Shown: positions 9,029-18,194, numbered from the stretch's first letter. The stretch: DNA of 64,000 nucleotides from Clostridia bacterium (GCA_026418275.1 JAOABQ010000045.1:149953-213952), one strand, 5' to 3'. Notes: a model not told the origin generated them from the sequence alone. Translations and numbers: made by a program.

Positions 9029-10012
9029 ATGAATTTAAAAAGATTTATCAAACCGATTATTTCAATCGCAGTAGTAACTTGTTTAACAGCGACAGCTTTT
9101 GCGTATACTGTTTCGGATAGTCTTATCAACAGCAAATGGATTGCTAAAGGTGGGGCAGCTGGGTTCTTGGGCAATCCAACAACCAATACGCTGACAACTC
9201 CGAATGGGCTGGGTGTATATAATCATTTCCAAGGTGGTTCTATCTACCGTAAAAAGACATTCACAGAAGCCTTTACTGTTTATGGTTTGAATCGGGCAAA
9301 ATGGGCTCAACTTGGCTGGGAAAATGGTTTCTTAGGATTCCCTACAACGGATGAAACCAGTACCTACAATCAAACAGGAAGATTTAACCACTTTGAAGGT
9401 GGATCTATTTACTATAAAAATGGCGCTACACAATCCTATGAGGTTCATGGTTCTATAAGAAGTCTTTGGTCATGGATGGGATGGGAAACCAGCCAGTTAG
9501 GTTTTCCAAAGACTGATGAGTATATTTTTGATAATAATTCAAATAAGAGAGCTAGCCGCTTTGATAATGGGGCAATTTACTGGGAATACCACCCCGCTAT
9601 TCCTAAATCAGGAATGTTCCCGGGAATGCCTGCATATGTAGATATGAATCCTGTAATGACTGTTGCAAAATATAGTCAAGGTACCCCTTTCGGGACTCAA
9701 AGAATTACCTCTGTGTCAAACACTATCGGTGGTCCAGTAGAATTTCCCTCTATTTCATTTACTGTTTCGGGATCAGGATTTCCAGCAAATAAAAAAGTTA
9801 CTGTGCGCTTATCCTCAGTCAGTGGAGGCGATAAAATTGGTGAAGTTGTAGCAAATAGTTCTGGATCCTTTACCTTAACCGGAAGTATAACAAGAAGATC
9901 AATGCCCGCAATTAATAATGTATCAACTATATGGGCACAGTCTGAATCAGGTCCTGCAGCAATCTATTCATACGTATCATCCATCGTTAAGACTAATGAA
10001 AGCTTAAAATAA
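9029..10012 (+). CDS. Secreted LGFP-repeat protein
   Basis: A 327-residue exported protein. The start at 9029 is chosen because GAGGAGGA lies 7 bp upstream and the product then begins with a proper signal peptide (MNLKRFIKPIISIAVVTC, probable cleavage after AFA near residue 26). Three LGFP repeats follow (about residues 35-195; AAGFLGNPTT, NGFLGFPTTDE, TSQLGFPKTDE, each followed by an HFxGGSIY/RFDNGAIY strand). The C-terminal ~110 residues look like an Ig-like beta domain (FTVSGSGFPANKKVTVRL). LGFP repeats are thought to bind cell-wall polymers, so this is probably a wall-associated surface protein. The gene is bracketed by direct repeats, suggesting acquisition or duplication as a unit. Confidence 0.85.
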   Translation: MNLKRFIKPIISIAVVTCLTATAFAYTVSDSLINSKWIAKGGAAGFLGNPTTNTLTTPNGLGVYNHFQGGSIYRKKTFTEAFTVYGLNRAKWAQLGWENGFLGFPTTDETSTYNQTGRFNHFEGGSIYYKNGATQSYEVHGSIRSLWSWMGWETSQLGFPKTDEYIFDNNSNKRASRFDNGAIYWEYHPAIPKSGMFPGMPAYVDMNPVMTVAKYSQGTPFGTQRITSVSNTIGGPVEFPSISFTVSGSGFPANKKVTVRLSSVSGGDKIGEVVANSSGSFTLTGSITRRSMPAINNVSTIWAQSESGPAAIYSYVSSIVKTNESLK

Positions 10013-10082
10013 CGGGATAAATTCTGAGAAAGTGTTTTAAATATAGAATACATAAAACGCTTGATCTTGAATTATTGCTAGC

Positions 10083-10118
10083 GAGCTGGATGTCTATGTA
10101 AAGGATATCCAGCTCTTA
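10083..10118 (+). terminator. Hairpin after the LGFP gene
   Basis: GAGCTGGAT pairs perfectly with ATCCAGCTC across a 15-base loop, 70 bp after the stop. The following run is short (TTAAAACG), so termination efficiency is uncertain. Confidence 0.55.
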
Positions 10119-10142
10119 AAACGTTATATGTGTTAATTGATA

Positions 10143-10303
10143 TTAATAATTTATTATAATTAATATTACCACAAAAAAATGTATTTTAAAACATTTCTTT
10201 AATGTCTAAGTTTGTAAAGGCTTGAAAGTATATGGCCGCTTTTAAATATTGAATCCTTTTTTTTGACTTTATAACCTATAGTAATTACTTAGTGAAGTAT
10301 AAG
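10143..10303 (+). repeat. Right copy of the ~160-bp direct repeat flanking the LGFP gene
   Basis: Partner of 8468-8628. Differences are scattered substitutions (for example AAGGCTTGAAAG against AAGGTTTAAAAG), so the duplication is not very recent. The gap 10013-10426 consists of the LGFP hairpin, this repeat and the dispersed repeat at 10310-10403. Confidence 0.85.
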
Positions 10304-10309
10304 TTGATT

Positions 10310-10403
10310 AGATCGTGAAAATGGTTTTCATGGATAAATTGAATTTTCACAATATTAAATCAAGGAAATTGAATCACGATGTAAAACCCTTTATCAGGCT
10401 CAA
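10310..10403 (+). repeat. Dispersed stem-loop repeat, copy 1
   Basis: Similar over ~95 bp to 20342-20438; both contain CATGGATAAATTGAATTTTCA and ACGATGTAAAA/GGGATGTAAAA. The arms GTGAAAAT and ATTTTCAC pair here, while the other copy has ATGAAAAT/ATTTTCAT, a compensatory change. Non-coding. Confidence 0.7.
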
Positions 10404-10426
10404 TATAGTTATTCCATAATCAATCC

Positions 10427-10588
10427 TTACCTTAATAGTAATAACACAGAAGGAAATATTACGGCTGCTATGGCTAATAGGATTGACCCTACTGCTGCCA
10501 GCTTGTTTTTCTTGCCCCAGTTATATTTTGCATAACTTAAAGGATGTACGGATACCGTGAGTAAAAAAAGTATAGCAATATATTTCAT
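10427..10588 (-). CDS. Small membrane protein at the 3' end of the germination operon (53 aa)
   Basis: The ATG overlaps the gerC stop in an ATGA arrangement, a strong sign of translational coupling. The product has a signal-like first helix (MKYIAILFLLTVSVHPL), a short basic loop (KYNWGKKNKL) and a second hydrophobic helix (AAVGSILLAIAAVIFPSVLLLL). No known name. Small hydrophobic proteins sometimes accompany ger operons, so a role beside the GerA-type receptor is a reasonable inference. It could be a chance frame, but the coupling and two clean helices argue against that. Confidence 0.6.
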   Translation of the reverse strand: MKYIAILFLLTVSVHPLSYAKYNWGKKNKLAAVGSILLAIAAVIFPSVLLLLR

Positions 10589-11868
10589 TTATTCTCCCCC
10601 TTAGAATGTGAATTCCTGGTTGGATTTGTCTTCAATAATGTACCTGTGCGCCTTATGGTAAAATCAACTTCTGTGGTTACTTGTGCGTCCTTGAATTTTC
10701 CTTTCCAATTATACGCTTCCCATTCCTGTATGGTTAAAAAATGCATAACTGCTTTTTCACCAAACCCGAACACATCCACATGAAGGCTTTTACATTTATC
10801 AACGGTTTTATCAAGGAGACCCTTGATATAGGCCTTAAACGCATTTTCTAAAACCGGTTTTAGTTTTACACTTTCATATTCGGTAGGGCTTTGAAGATTC
10901 TGTAAATCACCTTCCAGGAATAGTTTCACATGGATAACCGGCTTATCTCCATTTATAGAAACCTTTATACTGGGCTTTTTTTGTATTTTGGTATCGATTG
11001 TAATTCTCAGCTTACTATTCTTTGGATCAGCTATTGCAATAGAGGCTTTTTGAAATTCACCTCTTATCATGGACATAACCCGTGTCTCATCACCGTTTAA
11101 CTCACCTACCATTTTGTCCCCGTCAAAAAGGGCTGTACCTATAAATTCAAAATCATTCCCGCCTTTTCTGGGAAGCTCCCCGGCAATGTAATCCCCTTCC
11201 GACTTGAAACCCTCCTGTTTATCGCCGCTTTCTTTAAAATTTGAAAAATCGTTCATAGAAGTAAGTGGTGCAGCAGGCATTCTATATGTGGTCTTCAAAT
11301 CCTTAATAAAATTATGGTAGGTTGCTTGAATAAAAAGGCCTGTATCCTTATTCGTACTCATGAAGCCCTCCTGTGCCTTTGAAATGGCACCGGTAAGTAA
11401 CGGACTTAGTTTTCCTACATACTCACTTGCTTTACCTTTTACAATAAGGATATACATAATCCTTCTAATCTGCCTGCTTCTGACCATCCCGTTTAAAAAC
11501 CTTTCAACACCCTCCCTGGCCAGTTCCTCCGATATTACAAGATATTTGGCATGCATGTAATTCATCATTCTGGAGAAGGAAGATTCCGCCATATTCACCC
11601 CTGCAAAGAATGTTGGGGCATCAACCGAAATAGTGGTATAATTCTTTTGTTCACCTGCTTGTCCTCCTGAACCGCCGCTTTTGCCTCCACCGCTTTCCTG
11701 TTTCAGGGAGGGTATCTGAAATGTAAAGCGCAGCTGATTCGACACACCTTTATCCACACCGATGGTATAAACATAGGCCCATTGGTCAATTTCTCTCGCA
11801 TCAAAACACCCGGTCAACGATGATATTGCAAAAACACACAATAGGACAAGGATTCCTGGTTTACGCAT
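10585..11868 (-). CDS. gerC: Spore germination receptor lipoprotein subunit, GerC family
   Basis: The C subunit of a nutrient germinant receptor in the spore inner membrane. The 427 residues begin with a lipoprotein signal (SLTGC lipobox, acylated Cys at about 21), followed by the family-typical REIDQWAYVYTIGVDKG and a long extracytoplasmic alpha/beta domain (YLVISEELAREGVERFL; C-terminal VFGFGEKAVMHF). A Ser/Gly-rich loop sits near residues 60-75. The start codon overlaps the gerB stop by 1 bp. Expression in the forespore is expected for the family; no clear sigma-G promoter was resolved. Confidence 0.93.
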   Translation of the reverse strand: MRKPGILVLLCVFAISSLTGCFDAREIDQWAYVYTIGVDKGVSNQLRFTFQIPSLKQESGGGKSGGSGGQAGEQKNYTTISVDAPTFFAGVNMAESSFSRMMNYMHAKYLVISEELAREGVERFLNGMVRSRQIRRIMYILIVKGKASEYVGKLSPLLTGAISKAQEGFMSTNKDTGLFIQATYHNFIKDLKTTYRMPAAPLTSMNDFSNFKESGDKQEGFKSEGDYIAGELPRKGGNDFEFIGTALFDGDKMVGELNGDETRVMSMIRGEFQKASIAIADPKNSKLRITIDTKIQKKPSIKVSINGDKPVIHVKLFLEGDLQNLQSPTEYESVKLKPVLENAFKAYIKGLLDKTVDKCKSLHVDVFGFGEKAVMHFLTIQEWEAYNWKGKFKDAQVTTEVDFTIRRTGTLLKTNPTRNSHSKGENK

Positions 11869-12962
11869 TAAAGCTTCTCTCCCTTCTTTTTACGTAACAC
11901 CGCTGCGATGAGAGCGATGAAAGGTAAAATATAAAACGTTACGTTGCTATATGTCCTAAGTCCCTGAACATACTGTGAAACAACGCTTGAAAAATCCTTT
12001 GGGAAAATTGCTGTGGTAAAAGTAAGTACTGCCATCGGAAGTATCACAGGCCTCGCATCCTGCAATCTGAACGTTTTACAATAAATACTCACTGTGGAAT
12101 AAAATAATATCGAAACATAGATGATGGTTGTAATAATCCAAAGAAATAAAAATAACGGCTCTAACCTTTGAAAAAAAGATCCGTATTTTATTATTCTTGC
12201 GACGATGTACATGGGGGCAGTGATTTCCTGTGTGCCTGTATACCCGAATATTAATGTAAAGCATAAAATTCCAAAGCTTAATATGAATCCTGACAGTAAA
12301 AGGGAAATATATCCTGCTTTTTTAATATGTTTTATTCCTTGGAGTGAGCCGGAAAATACAGCAAGAATAACTACCTCGGCATATGCAGAGCCCCTCATGA
12401 TACCGGTTGTGACCGTTTTGTCAAGTCCATAGCCTAAAATGGGAAATAGGTGGGCAAAACGGAAATACTGGGAAGAAAGAAGGAGTACCAGGAAATATCC
12501 GAACAATGCAAAATAGGCTCCCAACTTTGCAGTCCTCGCTATGGTCTCAAGTCCCAAAAAAGCTGATATTGCAGCCGCTAAAATCATGACTCCGATAAGA
12601 AAACTTGGCGGTGTTTCAGGAAATACATATACCTTCATTACATCCACAAATTCTCTTGTAAGAAAGCTGGAAGCTGCAAGAAAGGAAACCATGAGAGCAA
12701 AAGAGAATAGAAATCCAATCCCTCGTCCTAAGGCCGCATCATAGACTTCTACAATATTTTTGCCAGGAAAACGTTTTAGAAGGAGATAAATAAATGTAAA
12801 AAACATAAGAGCCGAAGCCAGTGATATGAAGGTCATATACCATCCCGCATTGCCGACAATCCGGGTAAAAAAACCCGGAGTGGTAAAAAATATTTTATTG
12901 CATATGGCTATGGTCACAAGGCATATGGCTTCCTGAATGCCGATTTTACCTTCTTTTAGCAT
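11868..12962 (-). CDS. gerB: Spore germination protein, GerB family (second copy)
   Basis: A 364-residue polytopic membrane protein of the APC-like GerB family, thought to bind the germinant. It begins MLKEGKIGIQEAICLVTIAI, and about ten hydrophobic helices follow. It is clearly paralogous to the preceding GerB (shared TRIVGNAGWYM/TGTAGWYM, ETIARTAKLGAYFAL, GSLQGIKHIKKAGY, FQRLEPLF). It overlaps the upstream gerB by 7 bp and gerC by 1 bp. Confidence 0.93.
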   Translation of the reverse strand: MLKEGKIGIQEAICLVTIAICNKIFFTTPGFFTRIVGNAGWYMTFISLASALMFFTFIYLLLKRFPGKNIVEVYDAALGRGIGFLFSFALMVSFLAASSFLTREFVDVMKVYVFPETPPSFLIGVMILAAAISAFLGLETIARTAKLGAYFALFGYFLVLLLSSQYFRFAHLFPILGYGLDKTVTTGIMRGSAYAEVVILAVFSGSLQGIKHIKKAGYISLLLSGFILSFGILCFTLIFGYTGTQEITAPMYIVARIIKYGSFFQRLEPLFLFLWIITTIIYVSILFYSTVSIYCKTFRLQDARPVILPMAVLTFTTAIFPKDFSSVVSQYVQGLRTYSNVTFYILPFIALIAAVLRKKKGEKL

Positions 12963-14056
12963 AGGCTGTCCACCTCCTTCTTTTTCCGCACAATCGAAGT
13001 AATGAGTGCAGCCATGGGTAAAATATAAAATAAAAATATGGGATATGTTCTTAATAATTCAATATACACCGAAATGACGCTGGGGAAATCCGCCGGAATC
13101 ATTGCAACTGCGTATACAAGAATCCCCATGGGGATGATAACAGGTCTTCTGTCCTGCATCCTGAATGTTTTGCAGTAGCTGCTCACTGCACAGTAAAACA
13201 CTACAGAACTTGAAATGATTGTAGTCACCACCCACAAAGTCAAAAATGCCGGGTCTAGTCTTTGAAAAAAGGTTCCGTATTTAATTAAGGTTGCCAGCGT
13301 ATATAAAGGTGCAGTCTGCTCCTGAAACGTGTAAAACGGAAATATCAGCTGCATACAGAAAATACTTATAGATACTAATAATCCGGACAGGATAAGGGAT
13401 AAGTATCCTGCCTTTTTTATATGCCGTACTCCCTGGAGAGAACCTGCAAAAACAGCGAGGATAATCACCTCACTGTATGCAGAACTTCGAGTTATACCTT
13501 CTTTGATTGTATTATCCATTCCGTATCCCAAAATCGGAAAAAGATTCGAGAGTTTAAAATACTCTGCTGCAAGGATGAGCAGCGCAAGATACCCAATAAG
13601 TGCGAAAAACGCTGCAAGCTTTGCTGTCCTTGCAATGGTTTCAAGCCCTAAGAATACTGCCACTATAACCATAACAACCATAGCTCCGTTCAGGACACTG
13701 ATGGGAGTATTGGGTAAAATAAAACTTTTTAGCATTTCATAAAACTCTCTTAGGAGTATACCGCATGCAGCAAGAAAGGATGAAGCATAAACAATGGAGA
13801 ACAAAAATCCTATGATCCGTCCGAAGGAAATATGGAAAATTTCCAACAAATCCTTTCCGGGAAAGCGTTTGAGTAAAAGATAGATGAAGGTAAAAAATAA
13901 AATCGTTACAGCGTTGGATAGGATGGACATATACCAGCCGGCAGTCCCGGTGAATTGTTCTACGACAGTAGGCGCTGTGAAGAACACCCTGTTGCTTGTA
14001 GCGATAACTACAAGGCTTACAGCCTCAGACACACCGATTTTACCCTCCTTAATCAT
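12956..14056 (-). CDS. gerB: Spore germination protein, GerB family (first copy)
   Basis: A 366-residue GerB-type transporter-like subunit with about ten transmembrane helices, starting MIKEGKIGVSEAVSLVVIAT. It overlaps gerA by 4 bp and the second gerB by 7 bp. Two tandem gerB genes with one gerA and one gerC could give two receptor variants sharing A and C subunits, or one receptor with a heteromeric B component. The paralogues differ throughout, so this is not a recent duplication. Confidence 0.93.
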   Translation of the reverse strand: MIKEGKIGVSEAVSLVVIATSNRVFFTAPTVVEQFTGTAGWYMSILSNAVTILFFTFIYLLLKRFPGKDLLEIFHISFGRIIGFLFSIVYASSFLAACGILLREFYEMLKSFILPNTPISVLNGAMVVMVIVAVFLGLETIARTAKLAAFFALIGYLALLILAAEYFKLSNLFPILGYGMDNTIKEGITRSSAYSEVIILAVFAGSLQGVRHIKKAGYLSLILSGLLVSISIFCMQLIFPFYTFQEQTAPLYTLATLIKYGTFFQRLDPAFLTLWVVTTIISSSVVFYCAVSSYCKTFRMQDRRPVIIPMGILVYAVAMIPADFPSVISVYIELLRTYPIFLFYILPMAALITSIVRKKKEVDSLC

Positions 14057-16044
14057 GATTTCTCCCCCTCGCCCTTGCTGTCCTGGTCGTCTTCAGAAAT
14101 CCACAGCTTCGGATTGTTTCCTTGCCGTTTTCTATTTGGAGTATTCATATAATCAGGACGGTTTTTCTGTGTCCATATGGGATGTCTTGATACCACATCC
14201 GGGTTTGCTCTTGTTTTCGGGGCAACGGGTGAAAAGAAGGGAACTCCAAAGGATTTCATGCTGCAGGCCAAAAACGCAAGAACAACCGCCATCAACGAAA
14301 TACCGTAAAACCCTAAAACAGCCCCTGCCAATATAAAAAGGAACCTTTCAATACGGATGGCTAGTGCCAGCGTGTAATTGGGTATTGCAAAGCTTCCCAA
14401 ACCTGTTATCGATACCACGATAACCAGCAAAGGACTTACCAGCCCGGCTGCCACAGCAGCCTGTCCCAGTATCAAAGCGCCTACAATACCGAGGGTTTGG
14501 CCGATCACACTGGGTACCCGTATACCGCCCTCACGAATAAGTTCAAAGGATATCTCCATGATCAAAACTTCCAGAATCGTCGGAAAAGGTACTAATTCCT
14601 TAGCTTTTGCGATGGAGATCAAAAGCTCTGTCGGGATCATCTCAATATGATAGAGGGTTAATGCCACATAAAGTCCGGGTAAAAAGGTAGCACAAAAAAG
14701 ACCGAACATTCTTATAAACCTTAAAAAATTACTGGCCGGCCAGCGGACAAAAGTATCTTCCGATGTATGAAACAGACGGAAAAAAGTCACCGGAGCGGCT
14801 ATTGCAAAAGGTGTACCCTCTGCTATGATGACAACCTGGCCTTCCATAATGAAGGATGCTGTCCTATCCGGTCTTTCGGTTGTGATTACCTGTGGAAACA
14901 GCATCAAGGAGTTGTCCTCAATAAACTGTTCTATCATGCCGTCACCCATGACAAAATCAGCATCGATTCTTTTAATACGTTTTTTTGCTTCCTCTACGAC
15001 CTTTGGATTGGCGATACCATGTAAATACATGACCGCACAATTTGAACGGTTCGTTTTTCCAACCGGCAGTATTTCAGACACCAGATGTTCATTTTTGATA
15101 ATTTTTCTTATGAGTGTCACATTAGTGCGAAGGTTCTCTGTAAACCCTTCCTGGGAGCCTTTTACAACGGTTTCAGTGACGGGTTTATCCACATTTCTTT
15201 TTTCAAATCCCCTGGTTTCAATCAGAATGCTCTCACCGCATCCTTCCACAAATAATGCACTTACACCGTTCAGTATTTGCATGACAGCTTCACTGTATTT
15301 ATTTGTCCTGCTTACACTATGTATGGTAAGAACATTTTCTATTAAATAGTCTATGGGACACTCTTCATTCAGTTCATCAAAAACGTCTTTTGACATTAGC
15401 TCCGGATATATGACGAGATTCAAGGTGGTTTTGTCCATCATTCCTTCAACGTAAGCCATAAAAGCTTTTACCTTTCTTCCAATCTTAAATTCACGGATGA
15501 TGATATCCTGATTTTTGGGCATAAGGAACTTTTGCTTGATGGTTTCCAGGTTGACGCATAATTCATTGGATAAGGTATCGGTATGATTCTGCCCTTGGCA
15601 TGCATTTTCCAAATTTTCAGTTTTTCTGTTCTCATTCCATTCCTCGATGGTTAAAGGTTGTTTACCGGTTTTTTTCTGGTTTTGTGTATTTTTTTGCTGA
15701 TCTTCACGGGTCTTTTGCGGCGTGTCACTTTTTTTAGTAAAATCGGTTTCATGTCTTGCATTAAGCTGCTGTTCATTATTGTGCTTCGTACTAATTTTAT
15801 TCTGCAGATTTTCGTTTTTTTGACGATGAGTGATATCTTGGGCATTTAGCGTTTTTTCTTGCTCAATGCCTTCATTTTCGCCTTCTAAAAGTTCAAATCC
15901 TAATTCCTCGTTTTTAGGTTCTTTATACAAAAGTAATCCTGCAATTCGTTTTAACAGTCCTGGCACGATTGAATCCCAGCCTTTCGATGTTGTATAATAG
16001 GTAGTATTATCCGATTTAGGTTTTTGTATGTAATAAGTAATCAT
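14053..16044 (-). CDS. gerA: Spore germination receptor subunit, GerA family
   Basis: The A subunit of a germinant receptor. The C-terminal ~480 residues are typical: the FKIGRKVKAFMAYVEGM-type N-terminal domain, SQEGFTENLRTNVTLIRKII, then membrane helices (FIRMFGLFCATFLPGLYVALTLY; IPTELLISIAKAKELVPFPT; an Ala/Gly-rich helix near 560). The first ~165 residues are an unusually long Gln/Asn/Lys/Glu-rich low-complexity region. The ATG at 16044 has no Shine-Dalgarno; an in-frame GTG at 15966, preceded by AAAGG, is an alternative start. It is first in a gerA-gerB-gerB-gerC-small ORF operon with overlapping genes, and divergent from ylxM. Confidence 0.92.
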   Translation of the reverse strand: MITYYIQKPKSDNTTYYTTSKGWDSIVPGLLKRIAGLLLYKEPKNEELGFELLEGENEGIEQEKTLNAQDITHRQKNENLQNKISTKHNNEQQLNARHETDFTKKSDTPQKTREDQQKNTQNQKKTGKQPLTIEEWNENRKTENLENACQGQNHTDTLSNELCVNLETIKQKFLMPKNQDIIIREFKIGRKVKAFMAYVEGMMDKTTLNLVIYPELMSKDVFDELNEECPIDYLIENVLTIHSVSRTNKYSEAVMQILNGVSALFVEGCGESILIETRGFEKRNVDKPVTETVVKGSQEGFTENLRTNVTLIRKIIKNEHLVSEILPVGKTNRSNCAVMYLHGIANPKVVEEAKKRIKRIDADFVMGDGMIEQFIEDNSLMLFPQVITTERPDRTASFIMEGQVVIIAEGTPFAIAAPVTFFRLFHTSEDTFVRWPASNFLRFIRMFGLFCATFLPGLYVALTLYHIEMIPTELLISIAKAKELVPFPTILEVLIMEISFELIREGGIRVPSVIGQTLGIVGALILGQAAVAAGLVSPLLVIVVSITGLGSFAIPNYTLALAIRIERFLFILAGAVLGFYGISLMAVVLAFLACSMKSFGVPFFSPVAPKTRANPDVVSRHPIWTQKNRPDYMNTPNRKRQGNNPKLWISEDDQDSKGEGEKS

Positions 16045-16093
16045 TTAAAGGAGGGGGCATAACTTAATTTCTTGATGATTTTTTCATTTATCC

Positions 16094-16122
16094 TTGACAA
16101 ATGGCGGGAATTGAAATAAAAT
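16094..16122 (+). promoter_or_regulatory. Sigma-A-type promoter of the ylxM-ffh cluster
   Basis: TTGACA (16094-16099), a 17-bp spacer and TAAAAT (16117-16122), about 40 bp before the ylxM start. A degenerate copy of this region lies at 8634-8723. Confidence 0.8.
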
Positions 16123-16162
16123 TGGTGTAAAGTATTTTAACTTGTCAGGCGATGTGAATAAT

Positions 16163-16519
16163 ATGGAAAAGGTGCATGAGATCGGTCTGCTGCTTGACTT
16201 TTACGGTCAGCTGCTGACAACACGGCAGTATGAAATATTGGATCTCCATTATAATAACGATTACTCCCTTGCGGAAATTGCAGAAATGCTTCATATTAGC
16301 AGGCAAGGTGTATTTGACAATGTAAAAAGGGGAAAGTCCCTCCTTCACAATATGGAAATGAAACTGGGACTGGTAAAAAAGTTTTCGGAGCAAAAAGAAA
16401 AGGCAGAAGAACTCTTAGAAACGATAAGAAGTATTGATGCCGGCAAACTTACGTTAAAAGACAAAGAACATTTAGATAAAGTGGAAAAGGGTATACATGA
16501 GATTATAAATAAATTTTAG
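16163..16519 (+). CDS. ylxM: YlxM-family DNA-binding protein, SRP-cluster regulator
   Basis: 118 residues with a sigma-70 region-4-like helix-turn-helix: LLLDFYGQLLTTRQYEILDLHYNNDYSLAEIAEMLHISRQG in three consecutive helices, followed by a coiled C-terminal helix. The family is almost always upstream of ffh and is thought to modulate SRP assembly or expression. The ATG at 16163 is chosen because the product then begins MEKVHEI as in homologues; in-frame GTG (16154) and TTG (16142) starts are possible. It ends 13 bp before ffh. Confidence 0.9.
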   Translation: MEKVHEIGLLLDFYGQLLTTRQYEILDLHYNNDYSLAEIAEMLHISRQGVFDNVKRGKSLLHNMEMKLGLVKKFSEQKEKAEELLETIRSIDAGKLTLKDKEHLDKVEKGIHEIINKF

Positions 16520-16532
16520 AGGAGTTTTAACT

Positions 16533-17876
16533 ATGGTTTTTGAAGGATTATCCAATAAACTTCAAGAAACAATCAAGAAGCTTCGCGGCAAGGGAAGAGT
16601 TACCGAAAAAGACGTGAAGGAAATGATGAGGGAAATCAAACTTGCTCTTCTAGAAGCCGATGTAAACTTTAAGGTTGTTAAAGATTTTATTAATAAGGTA
16701 TCCGAGCGGGCTGTGGGACAAGATGTACTGGAAAGCCTTACTCCCGGCCAGCAGGTTATAAAAATTGTAAATGATGAATTAATTGAACTCATGGGAACGG
16801 TTCCGAGTAAAGTGACATTTTCTCCCAAACCGCCAACGGTTTATATGATGGTAGGGCTGCAAGGTTCGGGTAAAACAACCACTTCCGGAAAGCTTTCAAA
16901 TCTTTTAAGAAAGCAGGGGAAAAGTCCGCTGTTGGTTGCTTGTGACGTATATAGACCCGCTGCCATCAAACAGCTTCAAGTGGTAGGAGATCAACTGGGT
17001 ATACCGGTTTTTGCCATGGGCAATACGGTAAATCCCGTAGATATTGCCAAAGCCGCAGTGGAACATGCAAAAGCAAAACAGCATGATTTGGTCATTATCG
17101 ATACAGCCGGAAGACTTCATATCAATGAAGAACTGATGGATGAACTGGCAAATATAAAACGCGTTGTAAACCCCCATGAAATTTTACTGGTAGTGGACTC
17201 CATGACGGGGCAGGATGCTGTCAATGTTGCCCAAAGCTTTAATGAAAAGCTGGGGGTGGACGGGATTATCCTGACCAAGCTGGACGGAGATACCCGGGGT
17301 GGTGCGGCTCTTTCTGTAAAGGCTGTTACCGGTAAACCCATTAAGTTTGCGGGGATGGGTGAAAAGCTCAGTGAGTTGGAACCCTTTTTTCCGGATAGAA
17401 TGGCATCCAGAATCCTTGGTATGGGGGATGTTTTAAGCCTTATTGAAAAAGCGCAGGAGGCTTTTGATGAAAAGAAAGCCCTTGAGTTTGAAAGGAAAAT
17501 GCGGACCCAGCAGTTTACCTTCGACGATTTCTTGGATCAAATGCAGCAGCTTAAAAAAATGGGCGGCATAGGCCAGCTCTTAAGCATGCTTCCGGGTGTG
17601 AACGCTAAAGCGCTCCAAAACGTAGAAACCGACGAAAAGAAGATGGGCCATATTGAGGCAATTATAAAATCCATGACACGGCAGGAAAGAAATGATCCGT
17701 CCGTCATCAACGGAAGCCGGAGAAAAAGGATCGCAAACGGCAGCGGCACAACTATCCAGGAAGTAAATAAGCTTTTAAAAGACTTTGAGGATATGAAAAA
17801 GATGATGAAGTCCATGACGGATATGACCAAGCATGGAAAGAAAGGTCTTGGCAAGTTTAAACTGCCTTTTATGTAA
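16533..17876 (+). CDS. ffh: Signal recognition particle protein Ffh
   Basis: The SRP54 GTPase that binds signal sequences and 4.5S/6S RNA and delivers nascent chains to FtsY. 447 residues: N domain (1-90), G domain with P-loop GLQGSGKTTTSGKL, DVYRPAAIKQL, DTAGRL and TKLDGDTRGG, and a Met-rich M domain (about 300-447; LDQMQQLKKMGGIGQLLSMLPG, then the RNA-binding SRRKRIANGSG). An AGGAG lies 9 bp before the ATG. In operon with ylxM, rpsP and the KH protein. Confidence 0.98.
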   Translation: MVFEGLSNKLQETIKKLRGKGRVTEKDVKEMMREIKLALLEADVNFKVVKDFINKVSERAVGQDVLESLTPGQQVIKIVNDELIELMGTVPSKVTFSPKPPTVYMMVGLQGSGKTTTSGKLSNLLRKQGKSPLLVACDVYRPAAIKQLQVVGDQLGIPVFAMGNTVNPVDIAKAAVEHAKAKQHDLVIIDTAGRLHINEELMDELANIKRVVNPHEILLVVDSMTGQDAVNVAQSFNEKLGVDGIILTKLDGDTRGGAALSVKAVTGKPIKFAGMGEKLSELEPFFPDRMASRILGMGDVLSLIEKAQEAFDEKKALEFERKMRTQQFTFDDFLDQMQQLKKMGGIGQLLSMLPGVNAKALQNVETDEKKMGHIEAIIKSMTRQERNDPSVINGSRRKRIANGSGTTIQEVNKLLKDFEDMKKMMKSMTDMTKHGKKGLGKFKLPFM

Positions 17877-17948
17877 GGCGGTGTTTGTTTCGAAAGAAAT
17901 GCTATGCATTTTGAATAATAGAGAGAATGACTATAAGGAGGTGAAAAC

Positions 17949-18194
17949 ATGGCGGTTAAAATCAGATTAAAAAGAATGGGCGCAAAGAAAAATCCTTTTT
18001 ACAGGGTTGTTGTAGCTGATTCAAGATACCCGAGAGACGGAAGATTTATTGAAGAAATTGGAACATATAATCCCCTCGTAGAAAAAGACCAGGTGAGCAT
18101 CAATAATGAAAAAGCTGCTCAGTGGCTTAAGAATGGTGCACAGCCAACAGATACGGTAAGATCTTTGCTGAAAAAAGTTGGAGTAATACAGTAA
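17949..18194 (+). CDS. rpsP: 30S ribosomal protein S16
   Basis: 81 residues, beginning [20 protein letters not shown] as in nearly all bacteria; it binds 16S rRNA early in 30S assembly. AAGGAGGTG lies 8 bp before the ATG. Usual neighbour order with ffh upstream and the KH-domain gene downstream. Confidence 0.98.
   Translation: MAVKIRLKRMGAKKNPFYRVVVADSRYPRDGRFIEEIGTYNPLVEKDQVSINNEKAAQWLKNGAQPTDTVRSLLKKVGVIQ

Noticed and set aside
8611..9186. Minus-strand 191-residue frame upstream of the LGFP gene
   Set aside because: It runs through duplicated promoter and yitT fragments and into the LGFP coding region in antisense; no start signal and no coherent domain.
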